Shown here: positions 17,286-26,408 of the stretch, in pieces
How positions within the stretch are numbered: the stretch's first letter is position 1
How the letters are laid out: every line of letters begins with the position of its first letter
Origin: CAZSNT01 sp964607765
Lineage (GTDB): Bacteria; Verrucomicrobiota; Lentisphaeria; Oligosphaerales; JABHEG01
Direction of reading: 5' to 3'
Length of the DNA: 57,294 nucleotides
Assembly (NCBI GenBank): GCA_964607765.1
Contig: CAZSNT010000049.1
Span: forward strand, 1-57,294
Notes under the pieces: model-generated
What the model saw: only the letters and a program-made list of their open reading frames with translations
What the model was told of the DNA's origin: nothing
Database searches by the model: none
Program-made: the position numbers and the translations under genes

Positions 17286-18170
17286 CTACTCGTCGACATC
17301 CGTCCTGGCATACTGTGGCGGCCCAGCCCGGTCGAAGGGGTAGTAGATGCGTATCACCTTGCCGAAGACGTTCTCCGCCGGCACTGTTCCCCAGAACCGG
17401 CTGTCCAGGCTGTTAGACGAGTTGTTTCCTAAGACAAAGTAGTTGCCTTCAGGCAGCAGGAACTCATCATCAGACGTGCGAAGGTACTGCTGCCCGAACC
17501 CCATCTGGTTCGTGTAATGTGTGGGCGGGATCCCATCCTCCTCTGTCTGGGGTCGGCCATTGATGAGTAGCTTCCCCTCGGCGATCCTGACATTCTCTCC
17601 AGGAAGAGCGACAAGCCGCTTGGTGTGGAACTTGCCTGCCAAAGGTGTTCCGCCATGTTGCGTGATTCCTCTGGTGCGGAACACGATGATGTCCCCTCTC
17701 TCCGGCTTGCCGAAAACGTATGCCAGACGACTGACCAAAACGTAATCACAGTCGGAATTCCCATCCCAGTTGTAACCTCGCACTGTCGGCGCCATGGCGT
17801 TAGTGGGGACTTTGAAGGAGCGGGCGACCAGAGAGCCTGGCCGGGGAAAGACTACTTGTCCAGCGACGACCAACGCGAATACCGCCCAGCCCCGGCGCGT
17901 CAGCCTGCCTGGCCGGAAGCAATCAACAAGCATCCAGACATACGCCACGAGGCCGACCACAATGACGAGGACGGCAGTGCGCCAGAACGGGATGCTGGGG
18001 GCAGTCAGGGCCAGCGCTGCCAAGACGCAGGCAGCGTAGAGACCAAAGTACCAGGCAAGCCATCTGCCAACCTTCCCCGCCCGGAAGCATCCGAACCCCG
18101 GCACAAGCAAACTGAGCACGAGACCGGGCCACGCACGCTCTTCAGGCTCTCGAGTGTCAGCACAAGTCAT
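17286..18170 (-). CDS. Signal peptidase I homologue lacking the catalytic serine
   Basis: This 294-residue protein has an N-terminal region with three to four membrane helices (about 15-28, 39-58, 64-83, 95-108), then an S26 signal-peptidase I domain. The general-base Lys184 is present in KRLVALPGE, and the later GNNSSNSLDSRFWG motif (box E) is intact. The usual P-S-x-S-M-x-P-T box reads VPTNAMAPT, so the nucleophile Ser is Ala125. The DNA reads GCC there, checked on the minus strand. If not compensated, the enzyme is inactive or uses another mechanism. ATG 18170 overlaps the upstream gene's stop as ATGA. Gene symbol lepB is withheld because activity is doubtful. Confidence 0.8.
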   Translation of the reverse strand: MTCADTREPEERAWPGLVLSLLVPGFGCFRAGKVGRWLAWYFGLYAACVLAALALTAPSIPFWRTAVLVIVVGLVAYVWMLVDCFRPGRLTRRGWAVFALVVAGQVVFPRPGSLVARSFKVPTNAMAPTVRGYNWDGNSDCDYVLVSRLAYVFGKPERGDIIVFRTRGITQHGGTPLAGKFHTKRLVALPGENVRIAEGKLLINGRPQTEEDGIPPTHYTNQMGFGQQYLRTSDDEFLLPEGNYFVLGNNSSNSLDSRFWGTVPAENVFGKVIRIYYPFDRAGPPQYARTDVDE

Positions 18171-18940
18171 GCACTTTTCCTCTTAGCGCCGCTGCTTTCT
18201 GTTGGGGCACCGTATACTTGCGCGACGTGGTCCGACCCCGTGAGAAACACCCATGCCGCAAGGGCTGGGATGATCGACACCGAAGAACAGATCAGACACA
18301 CGCGGACCACACGAGCGGCGGCCGCCTGCGGAAGCGCGCCCGGCGTGCAGGCAATCAGCAGGTCTCCCGTCACGACGAGCACGGTACTCAGCGGTATGCC
18401 CCACTTGACTGCGGGCAGCGCCAGCGGGCAGCGGAAAGCCAGCATGCCGGCGGTGCAGAAGCTGAAGGCGCAACACGCCCAGTTCAGTCCGTGACGCACC
18501 TTGAGCGGCGCGGCAAGAGCGGGGCGTTCTCCCAGCAGGTCACACAGCTGCTCGGGGATAATCGTCGCATTGGCGTGAAGCAGCGTGGGGCAAAGGGCCA
18601 GGAGGACGAGAATCGAAACCACCAGGCCCGCGCCCAGTGCGGGCTTGGCGTGCGGCTCGTTGTCCCCTTCCGGAGTGTTCCGGCTCAGCTTGCCCTCCAG
18701 AGCCTTGAACACGCGGTAGGGGAAGTAGATGTAAATGAGGAATCCAGCGACGATCATCGGCGGGAACACGAACAGAATCGCCAGCCCCATCAAGACAAGC
18801 TGGAGCAACTCCCCTGCTTCCCCATCGGGGACACTCAGATGGTTGAGGAGGAGCAGGAGGCCCACTCCCAGCCCGAAGGACGCGAACAGGGCTTCCCCCC
18901 AGTGCTTCCTGACGGCCGCGGTTATCATGCGTGGCTTCAC
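18167..18940 (-). CDS. Polytopic membrane protein, unknown family
   Basis: The 257-residue protein has about six or seven hydrophobic helices (EALFASFGLGVGLLLLLNHL, LVLMGLAILFVFPPMIVAGF and several in the C-terminal half). No catalytic motif is visible. The frame is open to 19462, but GTG 18940 has a GGGGAG site and overlaps the upstream stop as GTGA, which strongly favours it over the in-frame ATG 18928. It shares ATGA with the signal-peptidase homologue downstream. It belongs to a run of small membrane genes whose common purpose is unclear. Confidence 0.7.
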   Translation of the reverse strand: MKPRMITAAVRKHWGEALFASFGLGVGLLLLLNHLSVPDGEAGELLQLVLMGLAILFVFPPMIVAGFLIYIYFPYRVFKALEGKLSRNTPEGDNEPHAKPALGAGLVVSILVLLALCPTLLHANATIIPEQLCDLLGERPALAAPLKVRHGLNWACCAFSFCTAGMLAFRCPLALPAVKWGIPLSTVLVVTGDLLIACTPGALPQAAAARVVRVCLICSSVSIIPALAAWVFLTGSDHVAQVYGAPTESSGAKRKSA

Positions 18941-19245
18941 GCTCTCCCCAACTGGACGGCAAGCGCAATGCCAAACCAGATCCCGGCGGCGCCCAGCCCG
19001 ACGGCCAGGTTGAGGACGATCTTCGCGGCCACGGGAAGCCCGGACTTGTAGATGGAAACGTTGATTCCGTACGCAGCGCCTCCCAGCCCGCCGCCGAGCG
19101 CCCCGCCCACGGCCACAAGGAACAGTGGCCAGCCGCACATCACGTGCGCGCTCGCAGGCAGCTTCCGTTCCGTCTCGGAGGACGGCGTTTCTTCGTTCAC
19201 TGTGCTTCCGTTCCCTTGTGTATCGTCCATTCTCGTCTCCTTCAT
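18937..19245 (-). CDS. Small two-helix membrane protein
   Basis: This 102-residue protein has a polar N-terminus (about 38 residues) and two hydrophobic segments separated by a short loop. The first contains the glycine-rich run VAVGGALGGGLGGAAYG. Its start overlaps the upstream RDD gene stop as ATGA, and its stop overlaps the next start as GTGA, so translation through this stretch is tightly coupled. No family recognised. Confidence 0.65.
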   Translation of the reverse strand: MKETRMDDTQGNGSTVNEETPSSETERKLPASAHVMCGWPLFLVAVGGALGGGLGGAAYGINVSIYKSGLPVAAKIVLNLAVGLGAAGIWFGIALAVQLGRA

Positions 19246-19808
19246 CCAGGTTCACTCTCTCTGCCAGACGCTGCGGGTCCGGCGCTCCTGCGGACCTCGG
19301 GGAAGACCATGTTGAAGCCCAGCAGGCAGTAGTTGACGTAGGCGATTGCCCCTTCACCCGACGGCGCTGCTCCTTTCCGCACGACATACGTGCCAGCCCA
19401 CTTGTCCCGCAGCGTCTGTCGACTGGCGTCCCCGGAAAGCCAGAACAGGTCGTAGACCACATTGAACGGGCCTGCCCACCAGAGAAGAAGCCGAAACAGC
19501 GTCCGTAACACGCCAGGTCGCTGCCCTCTCAGATCGACGATTCGGACCCCCGTCAGCCAATACCCAACCGTACCCGAGTGCCGCTTCAACCCGACGAGAT
19601 ACAGGGGCACGATAAGGGCCACCGCGAGGCAGTGTCGCTCGCCCGCCAGGAGTTCGTCGGCGTACAGCGCTCGACAGACGAACCCGACACCGTAGCCGAG
19701 AGCAACGAGCACGAACAGGTCTATCGCAATGATCAGGATGCGCTTCAGCAGCCCTGCGTGATCGCGTTCGGCAAAGTAGACGCCGGTCTTCTGCGTGTCG
19801 GATGTCAC
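19242..19808 (-). CDS. RDD-family membrane protein
   Basis: The 188-residue protein resembles RDD proteins: an N-terminal basic turn (LLKRILIIAIDLFVLV, where the family's R and D are found), three or four hydrophobic helices, and the later GYWLTGVRIVDLRGQRPG segment with DKWAGTYVV near the end, which corresponds to the family's D-x-x-x-x-T-x-V close. RDD proteins are membrane proteins of poorly defined role, some linked to ion exchange. GTG 19808 is chosen because GGAGG precedes it by eight or nine bases; the frame extends to 19892. It overlaps the following gene by four bases. Confidence 0.75.
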   Translation of the reverse strand: MTSDTQKTGVYFAERDHAGLLKRILIIAIDLFVLVALGYGVGFVCRALYADELLAGERHCLAVALIVPLYLVGLKRHSGTVGYWLTGVRIVDLRGQRPGVLRTLFRLLLWWAGPFNVVYDLFWLSGDASRQTLRDKWAGTYVVRKGAAPSGEGAIAYVNYCLLGFNMVFPEVRRSAGPAASGRESEPG

Positions 19809-19907
19809 AGTGAATCCCTCCGTCGCAATCCGACCTCTCGATGGCCTCCATCCAGGCCCTGCAGCATGGCCGTACCGCCTCGTAGCGCTCAAGGCGTTCC
19901 CGGGAGT

Positions 19908-20279
19908 CTAGCCATTTGCTGCTGACTGCGCGACTCCCCGGAAGAACTGTACGGCTCCGAAGACTATCGCGCCCCAGGCAACAACGTAGCTGCCGCCGGT
20001 TGGCGAGCTGGCAGCGGCACCGTACGTCGCGGCTGTGACGACGATTCCGCCGATGCACCAGATCGCCCCGACGAGCATGTTCTTCTGGCCCGCCTTCTGA
20101 ACGGCCTCGGTTCGTGCCCTGAAGATGTTGTCCGCGACAGTGCCCGCAATCTCCGCATCAAGCCCGTGGTCCTCCAGAGCCTGCTTCACTTCAGCGCGTG
20201 ACTTGCCGGCCCTCACGAGGCCGGCGGCATGCTCATACACAGCCTTTACAACTTGTTCCTCACTGGATTGCTCGCTCAC
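19908..20279 (-). CDS. Small membrane protein with N-terminal helical domain
   Basis: This 123-residue protein has about 65 charged, helical residues (VVKAVYEHAAGLVRAGKSRAE, then LEDHGLDAEIAGTVADNI) followed by two membrane helices. The first part looks like a small three-helix UBA-like or regulatory module repeatedly seen at the N-terminus of membrane proteins in PVC bacteria. It starts at GTG 20279. The role is unknown. It follows the lipoprotein gene by 78 bases on the same strand. Confidence 0.65.
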   Translation of the reverse strand: MSEQSSEEQVVKAVYEHAAGLVRAGKSRAEVKQALEDHGLDAEIAGTVADNIFRARTEAVQKAGQKNMLVGAIWCIGGIVVTAATYGAAASSPTGGSYVVAWGAIVFGAVQFFRGVAQSAANG

Positions 20280-20357
20280 GTCATTCCATCTTCCCCGGTC
20301 CTCTGAGCTACCCGAGCACGCTCCGCCCGGTCATTTACGCAGGGACTTCTGACCTCC

Positions 20358-20807
20358 TCAGCTTCCCGGCACGTGAAGCGGGAAGCAATAGACCCCGTCC
20401 TTGCTTCCTATCAGCCACAGCCTACTGGAGGCCATCATGCCAGTGCCCTCTTTCATCGCGAGACACTCCGTCGCGGGCACATTCAGGACGTAGTCGACTC
20501 CCTCGACCTGTCTCGGCATCCTGCTGTTGGGTTCCATGTCAATATCGGCAAGTGAACGGAACTCGAGAGACGGCATCGGCTGGGTCAGGAAGGGGGTTAC
20601 ACGAGTCTTCATCACCTCTTCCACGCTCTTCGCGGCGACTCCGTCCCAACAGAATAAGCGCTTGAGCCGCTCCACGTCTTGGGCCTCGTGGGCCGCGACG
20701 AGTTCGTCCCTGAGCGCTTCCTTGGAGGTCGGCCCCGTTGGGGCACGGCCACAGGCCGAAAGCAGCACAACGCACACTGTCGTTACAGTCAACCAGGCAA
20801 TTCTCAT
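20358..20807 (-). CDS. Putative lipoprotein, unknown function
   Basis: This 149-residue protein has a lipobox LLSAC with lipidated Cys19, so it should be exported and anchored by lipid. The mature part begins with a helix (SKEALRDELVAAHEAQDVERL) and continues as beta-rich sequence, a layout seen in small NTF2-like lipoproteins. It has a GAGGAG site about ten bases before ATG 20807. It lies 114 bases after the start-distal end of the 1828-residue protein gene, possibly in the same operon. Confidence 0.75.
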   Translation of the reverse strand: MRIAWLTVTTVCVVLLSACGRAPTGPTSKEALRDELVAAHEAQDVERLKRLFCWDGVAAKSVEEVMKTRVTPFLTQPMPSLEFRSLADIDMEPNSRMPRQVEGVDYVLNVPATECLAMKEGTGMMASSRLWLIGSKDGVYCFPLHVPGS

Positions 20808-20921
20808 TCGTCATGTCTCCTCTCTGGGCCTCGCACACAGGTCCAAGTGCGTGCGCGGCCGGTTCTTGCCAATCCGCCTACAAGTCGGGCAAGGTTCGGT
20901 CACCTGCCGCTCCTGTAACTG

Positions 20922-23900
20922 CTATCTGGGTACGTCTTCCTCGTCCGGCTGGCAGACGCGGGCCAGCACGACGCGGAAACCAATGTCCTTGGCTCTGTCG
21001 GATGGTCGCTCAGGGCAGCGGGTTGCCGAGGCCGTATAAAGGGCGAAGCTGCCGCCGCGGGTCGCCCGTTGCACACCGTACGCCGGGCCCGTGGGATCCG
21101 TTACGTCGCCGGGGTCGTACTGCCTGTACCAGTCCTGGCACCACTCGCGGACATTCCCGTGCATGTCGTGGAATCCCCACGCGTTCGGCTTCTTCTGACC
21201 CACTTGGTGGGGTTTGTCGCCGCCGTTGTTTCGGTACCAAGCGTAATCAGCGACGCCTCGTTCATCGTCTCCAGAGAAGAACTCAGTGGTGGTGCCCGCG
21301 CGGCAGCAGTACTCCCACTCGGCCTCCGTGGGAAGTCGGTAGGCATAGCCCTGCGGCAGTCTCCGCAGCCCGCGCTCGCGCACCGTCAGCTTCCGGCAGA
21401 ACTCGACGGCATTGTGCCAAGTGATCTTGTGGACGGGCACGCGTTCCCCGAGTATGATGCTCGGGTTGATGCCCATGACGTCCTGGTACCGAGCCTGCGT
21501 CACCTCGTACATGCCCATCCAAAACCGTGAGTTCAGCGTCACATCGCCGCGTGGCCGTGTACGGCTGCTCCGCGGGGTTTCGACTGCGCTGATCCGACCG
21601 TCTCGCGTCCGCACGCGCCGGGTCACCACCTCTCTGACAAGCGTGCCCGGGGCCACTGGAGCGGAACCCATCCTGAACGTGCCTGGCTGGACGGAGACAA
21701 ACGCCATGTCAGGCGCCAGCTGAATCGGTAGCTTGGGCGTTCCCCGCGCTGTGTCTGCTGAAACGGCGCTGGGCGTGTCGCCTCGTGGGAGAGCGGCGGC
21801 AGTTTTGGGTAATACATTTCCTCCGCTCCGGGCGCGTCTGCTGATGTCCTCGACATGGAGGTGATGGACAAGGGCCTTCCAGCGCTCCAGGCGTTCACCG
21901 AGCACGACGCGGAATCCCGTTTCCGGCGCGGGTGAGTCGATCTGCTGCTCGTTCCAGTACCCGACCGGCGGCAACGCGATGTCGCGCCACGGGTCAGACA
22001 GCCAGCAGCTGCCTGCTACTGTTGCACAGGTTCCCTCCGGTACAAAAGCGCCGCGATGACTGATGTCGATCAGTTCTCTTGTGCCTACGAGCGCCTCCTT
22101 CGCTCGTTTGCGCGTCCTGGTGTAGACATAGGAGGTCCACACGCGGACGTTGTCCGCCACATCATACAGGCCCCAGGCATTGGGGCCGGACCGGCGCACG
22201 GGGGCGAGCTCTGGATACGGATCTGAGTAGCCGACGACCGTCCCGTAATTGCCGGTGGCCGGCGGCCACTCATTGCCCCAAGGAAACGGCTGCAGGTAGC
22301 CACCGCAGGTAGCGAGTTGGAGCCATGTGCGACGGTCCGGCAAGTGGCAGACGGTGCGTGGCGGAAGCAGGCCCGCCTCGCACAGCAGAACGGTCAGTCT
22401 CGTGCAGAATTCGGCGGCCTCTCGCAGCGTCACGTTCACAACGGGAAGATCTGCGTGTTCCATGTCTTCTGTCGGCGCCTGTTCGGGCTTGCTCATGACC
22501 ATCTGGAACTGTTGATTGGTTACGTGCGTGTCGGCTGCCCACAGACCGCAATCCGGGACAGGCACGAACGTCAAGTCCAGGTCATCAAGTCGGATCGAGC
22601 CCTTCACTCCCGGACGATCCCCTGACGTCGCCGCCGTCCAGTCCTCATTCCTGGGCACGACACGGAACACGTGCGTCGCGGTCGCCACCAAGAGCGCGCT
22701 TCCGTCAGGCGAGGGCGACAGGTGCTTGACGCCATCCATCTGCCCAATGGCGCCGCGACAGACGCCTTGTCCATCCACAAGTCCCAACGTCGGATCGGCG
22801 CGGCCGGGCTGTCGGGAATGGGGAATGAACGTGAAGAGGTCCTCGTCGTCTTCAGGCTCGCGTCGGATCTCGGTCACGATCAGGTCCTTGCCCGGCAGCA
22901 CAGCCATGTCGATGCGGCTCTGGTAGTGGTTGACATGGTACGACACCGTGCTCAGGTCGGACGCCAGAAGCAGCGGGCGTCTGCTGTGCCACTGTCTGCC
23001 CTCCTCAGGTGCGAACAGCCTCTTGAGGGCGACATCGCCGCAGACCGAAGCGTACAGGCCATCCGTGCTCAGGAAGAGCGACGAGAACCCCCCGCGTCCG
23101 GGCCGAGTCAAAGCTCTGTCCGGCACCGTGCCATCCACGACCGAGAGGTCAGGACTTACTGCGTTCGGCGTCAACCGCGGTTCCAGCGCAAAGCGCGTGA
23201 TGCGCTCTGGCGTCAGGACAAACAGGGCGTCTCCCGTCGGGCTCAGCCGGGCATCGAGGAGGGCATCGAAGCTCTGCGTTGGGAGAGACTCCGAGCCCAC
23301 GGCGTAGGCTTGACCGAGTTCCGCAGCGCCCAGCCGCGTGAACTGCTTCGTTGTCAGATCCAGTCGCGTGACGGTGTTGTCCCCCATCAGCGAGAACACA
23401 AGAGGGGAGCGACGGCTGGCCGATGTGGCCCGCGAGCCGAAACGTACCGACGGCGGCACGTCAATCGTGTCGAGCAGCGCCAGCGACGTCCTGTCGAGGA
23501 CGAGGACGTGTGTACCCCGCCCGCGTCCGCCAACCACCAAGACGCCGGCGGGCGAATCAGAGACGGCCATGACGCGTTCCAGATCCAGTCGCGCCGCCTG
23601 TCGGACCTGGAGGCTCCCCGCGTCCACCATGAGGATTGTGCCGGCTACGCCGCCCACAAGGAACGTGTTTTCGTCGATCCAGAGTGGGGCACACGCGATC
23701 GTCGGGGGCATGGCTTCGCCGCCGAGAGTTGTGACCACCACCAGACGGTTCACGCGCGTCGGTCCGTGCAGGTCCGCGCGCGACCGGCTCTGTTCCTGCA
23801 ATCCCTCGAACCGGTGTCTGCGCAGTGTGTCAGGGCGGTACATTCCGAACCTGAGCTCGAAGCCTCTCAGGACCTCATTCAACTCGCCATCGATCAGGGC

Positions 23901-26408
23901 TCTCAGCCCAGGACGGCCTGCGAGGTCAGCGCAGCGGAGGAGGAATTCCCGGTCTTCAGCGCTCGGGGAATGCTTCCCTAGGTATCGCACCAGGAGCGGT
24001 ACGTAGTCGAGCTTAATCACCGCGTTCAGCAGGCGCTGGACCAGTCGCGGCGACGACTCCAGAGCGAGATGGTCCAGAAGCGCCGCGTACAGTGTCAGAT
24101 TCTTGTGCCAGTCAGGCCGAACGTCTTCCTCCGTGGGGACCACGCCGCCCTCGAGCAGGGCATCCAGAGCAGGGCGCGAGAGCCTTTCCCACCGGATCTG
24201 CTTAGTGACACCCCGCCAGGCCGCCAAGTCCAGCCCGGAACCGAGGATTCTACGAATCTCGTCCGCGTCGTTTCGCTCCAATGCCTTCGACAGGTCTGTG
24301 TCGCGGCAGATCGCCCGCTGCTCAACCCGTGCGTTCTGCACCACGAACGCGGCCAGGTCACGCTCGGCGCCGTCTTCAGGGATGCCTGTGTGCTGCATGG
24401 CGCTTCTGAGAGACTGGAATGGATTGGTGGTCAAGCTACAGCGCCACGGGTCTGCACCCTTGCTCAACAGCAACCCCAGTTCCGCTTTGGCCGCGGTCAT
24501 GTCCGGTTCCTTGATCCACGCATGGAAGCGTGATCCCACCGCCACCATCAGGGGGGTGGCGCCCAGCTGGTTCCGCAGGTTGGCGTCCGCGCCGTTATCA
24601 AGAAGCAGCCGAGCAAGGTCGACATTACCGGTGCGGACCGCGCCGTGCAGCAGCGGCCACTGCCGCGGCGCGGGTATCGGTCCGAGGGGACGCCCGTGCG
24701 CGGAGAACTCGATTCGGCCCGGCCTGGGGCCTGTGTTGCCCCAGTCCGGGTCTGCGCCCTTCATGAGAAGGAGCTCGATACTCTCGACATCGTTACGCTC
24801 ACAGGCGAGGCGCAACGGAGAGATCGGTTCACCCTCAGCGACTGCTACATTCGGGTCTGCGCCGCGATCCAGAAGTGCCCGCAGCAGCGCGCGGTCGTGT
24901 GCACTCACCGCGTAGCACATAGCCAACGTGGCCGAGGGCGACGCGACGAATTCCCCTGTGAGAAGTTGCGCGACTTCGGGTGTTTCGGCCTCGAGCAATT
25001 GTGCAATGCACGTGTAGTCGTAGCCGCCTTTGCTGTTACGCAGGAAACGCGTCGCATCTGGGTCATCGTGTTCTGCTGCCAGCCGCCGGGCCAGCTCGAC
25101 TTGGTAAGGGCGCCCCGTGCGGGCCTCCAAAACGCCCTTACGCCGGAGCCTGTGCGGGTCCTTTGCCGCCGTCAAGATTGATGGCGGCGACGAGTCGTTG
25201 CGTATGTAGCAATTGTCCTGTGATACGGCGTCGATCGCCTCGAGCCCGGGTATGTCCATCGTTGCGCGCACCTTGACGTAGTCTGCTTCGGACCATGCCC
25301 GAGTCAGTCTCGCGTCACGGATCAGGCTTGTCGCCAGATCAGGGCTCGTGGATGACAGGGCGATGGCAGCGACCGCCGTGTGGAGCCTTCCTCGGTCGAG
25401 CGTGGCGCGAATGAGTGTGTCCGCTTGGGGGGATGCGAGGCGTCCGAGCGTCAGTGCAGCCCAGTGCCGCAGGTCAGCGGATTCCTGCTCGAGCAGTTCG
25501 GCCAGGGGCGCGACGGCGGCATCCCCCAAGGCGACCAGCGCGAATGCCGGTCCAGCCTTGTTTGTCATCGTTGTCGCCGCTTTGCACAGCGCTCTTGCGG
25601 CCGAGGGGTCAGCAATCCGGCCGAGCACGATCGCCGCGGCCTGGCGTACCGCCGGGCTCACGCGGATGGCGGGTCGCCCGTCAGCGCTCGGTATCGTCTC
25701 CTGCAACAGCGGAATGAGCCCGGGAACGGCTCCCCGCTCCTTCAGCAGGCCCAGCACCAGAACATCGAACTCGTCGATGTGTCGGCGTCTATCCGGACTC
25801 AGTTCGTTCAGCAGTTCCTGGCGTGGCCGTTTTGCCATGAGCTGCATGCGTACTTCCTCACTCCGGAATGCGCAGATTGCTCCGAACACGTGTTGGCCTG
25901 GGGGGCCGAGCGATCTCATATCCCTGGCCAGTGCAGGTGAGCCTTTGGCCGCCGCCTCGTCGAAGAGGGCCATTCGTTCGCCGAAAAGCAAGGAATCACA
26001 GGTCTTGAGCTGCTCTCTGAGTGCGGCGTCGCTCTCATCGGTCCATGTGGCCTCCGCATCCGGTCCTGTGGCGACGAGTTTGATGGGCGGCGGCACAGTC
26101 TGTGGCGCCTGCGCGGTGTCTGACCTGTCTGAAGGCGGCGAGTCGGGCGCTGCCGATGGTCGTCTCGGGCCAAGCGCCCGCCAGAGGCCGAATAGTGCCC
26201 CAATGCCGACGAATGCGGCTATGAGCGCAATTACACGTCGGCGTGAGCGTACGGGGGCCGGGGGCGCTGTGCGCGGATCGCCTCCTGCGGCAGTCTCCAT
26301 GGCAAGCTTCTGGCCGGTAGCCAGGTTGAGGCCGCAATTCGTGCAGATGATCATCCCGTGCGGCACTGGCTGCCCGCAGTCCGGACAAGGCTTGGATCCC
26401 TCAGTCAT
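20922..26408 (-). CDS. Giant zinc-ribbon/HEAT/ankyrin/propeller/double-FGE membrane protein
   Basis: This 1828-residue single-helix membrane protein starts with a zinc ribbon (Cys8, Cys11, Cys22, Cys25) facing the cytoplasm, then a membrane helix at 59-77. Residues about 165-400 are HEAT-like repeats (VRQAAAIVLGRIADPSAARAL, DLRHWAALTLGRLASPQA). Residues 480-700 contain ankyrin repeats (GEPISPLRLACERNDVESIE, VRTGNVDLARLLLDNGADAN). Residues 860-1260 are beta-propeller-like. Two FGE-sulfatase folds follow, one degenerate (about 1270-1480) and one fuller (1590-1820, YRLPTEAEWEYCCRAG, GNVREWCQDW, RATRGGSF). Neither has the FGE cysteine pair, so formylglycine formation is unlikely; they resemble ligand-binding scaffolds. 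The start ATG 26408 is preceded by GAGGG. Function is probably a large extracytoplasmic binding or surveillance protein. Confidence 0.85.
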   Translation of the reverse strand: MTEGSKPCPDCGQPVPHGMIICTNCGLNLATGQKLAMETAAGGDPRTAPPAPVRSRRRVIALIAAFVGIGALFGLWRALGPRRPSAAPDSPPSDRSDTAQAPQTVPPPIKLVATGPDAEATWTDESDAALREQLKTCDSLLFGERMALFDEAAAKGSPALARDMRSLGPPGQHVFGAICAFRSEEVRMQLMAKRPRQELLNELSPDRRRHIDEFDVLVLGLLKERGAVPGLIPLLQETIPSADGRPAIRVSPAVRQAAAIVLGRIADPSAARALCKAATTMTNKAGPAFALVALGDAAVAPLAELLEQESADLRHWAALTLGRLASPQADTLIRATLDRGRLHTAVAAIALSSTSPDLATSLIRDARLTRAWSEADYVKVRATMDIPGLEAIDAVSQDNCYIRNDSSPPSILTAAKDPHRLRRKGVLEARTGRPYQVELARRLAAEHDDPDATRFLRNSKGGYDYTCIAQLLEAETPEVAQLLTGEFVASPSATLAMCYAVSAHDRALLRALLDRGADPNVAVAEGEPISPLRLACERNDVESIELLLMKGADPDWGNTGPRPGRIEFSAHGRPLGPIPAPRQWPLLHGAVRTGNVDLARLLLDNGADANLRNQLGATPLMVAVGSRFHAWIKEPDMTAAKAELGLLLSKGADPWRCSLTTNPFQSLRSAMQHTGIPEDGAERDLAAFVVQNARVEQRAICRDTDLSKALERNDADEIRRILGSGLDLAAWRGVTKQIRWERLSRPALDALLEGGVVPTEEDVRPDWHKNLTLYAALLDHLALESSPRLVQRLLNAVIKLDYVPLLVRYLGKHSPSAEDREFLLRCADLAGRPGLRALIDGELNEVLRGFELRFGMYRPDTLRRHRFEGLQEQSRSRADLHGPTRVNRLVVVTTLGGEAMPPTIACAPLWIDENTFLVGGVAGTILMVDAGSLQVRQAARLDLERVMAVSDSPAGVLVVGGRGRGTHVLVLDRTSLALLDTIDVPPSVRFGSRATSASRRSPLVFSLMGDNTVTRLDLTTKQFTRLGAAELGQAYAVGSESLPTQSFDALLDARLSPTGDALFVLTPERITRFALEPRLTPNAVSPDLSVVDGTVPDRALTRPGRGGFSSLFLSTDGLYASVCGDVALKRLFAPEEGRQWHSRRPLLLASDLSTVSYHVNHYQSRIDMAVLPGKDLIVTEIRREPEDDEDLFTFIPHSRQPGRADPTLGLVDGQGVCRGAIGQMDGVKHLSPSPDGSALLVATATHVFRVVPRNEDWTAATSGDRPGVKGSIRLDDLDLTFVPVPDCGLWAADTHVTNQQFQMVMSKPEQAPTEDMEHADLPVVNVTLREAAEFCTRLTVLLCEAGLLPPRTVCHLPDRRTWLQLATCGGYLQPFPWGNEWPPATGNYGTVVGYSDPYPELAPVRRSGPNAWGLYDVADNVRVWTSYVYTRTRKRAKEALVGTRELIDISHRGAFVPEGTCATVAGSCWLSDPWRDIALPPVGYWNEQQIDSPAPETGFRVVLGERLERWKALVHHLHVEDISRRARSGGNVLPKTAAALPRGDTPSAVSADTARGTPKLPIQLAPDMAFVSVQPGTFRMGSAPVAPGTLVREVVTRRVRTRDGRISAVETPRSSRTRPRGDVTLNSRFWMGMYEVTQARYQDVMGINPSIILGERVPVHKITWHNAVEFCRKLTVRERGLRRLPQGYAYRLPTEAEWEYCCRAGTTTEFFSGDDERGVADYAWYRNNGGDKPHQVGQKKPNAWGFHDMHGNVREWCQDWYRQYDPGDVTDPTGPAYGVQRATRGGSFALYTASATRCPERPSDRAKDIGFRVVLARVCQPDEEDVPR

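Noticed and set aside
18941..19462. N-terminal extension of the polytopic membrane protein frame
   Set aside because: Overlaps two other well-supported genes; the GTGA coupling at 18940 is the better start.
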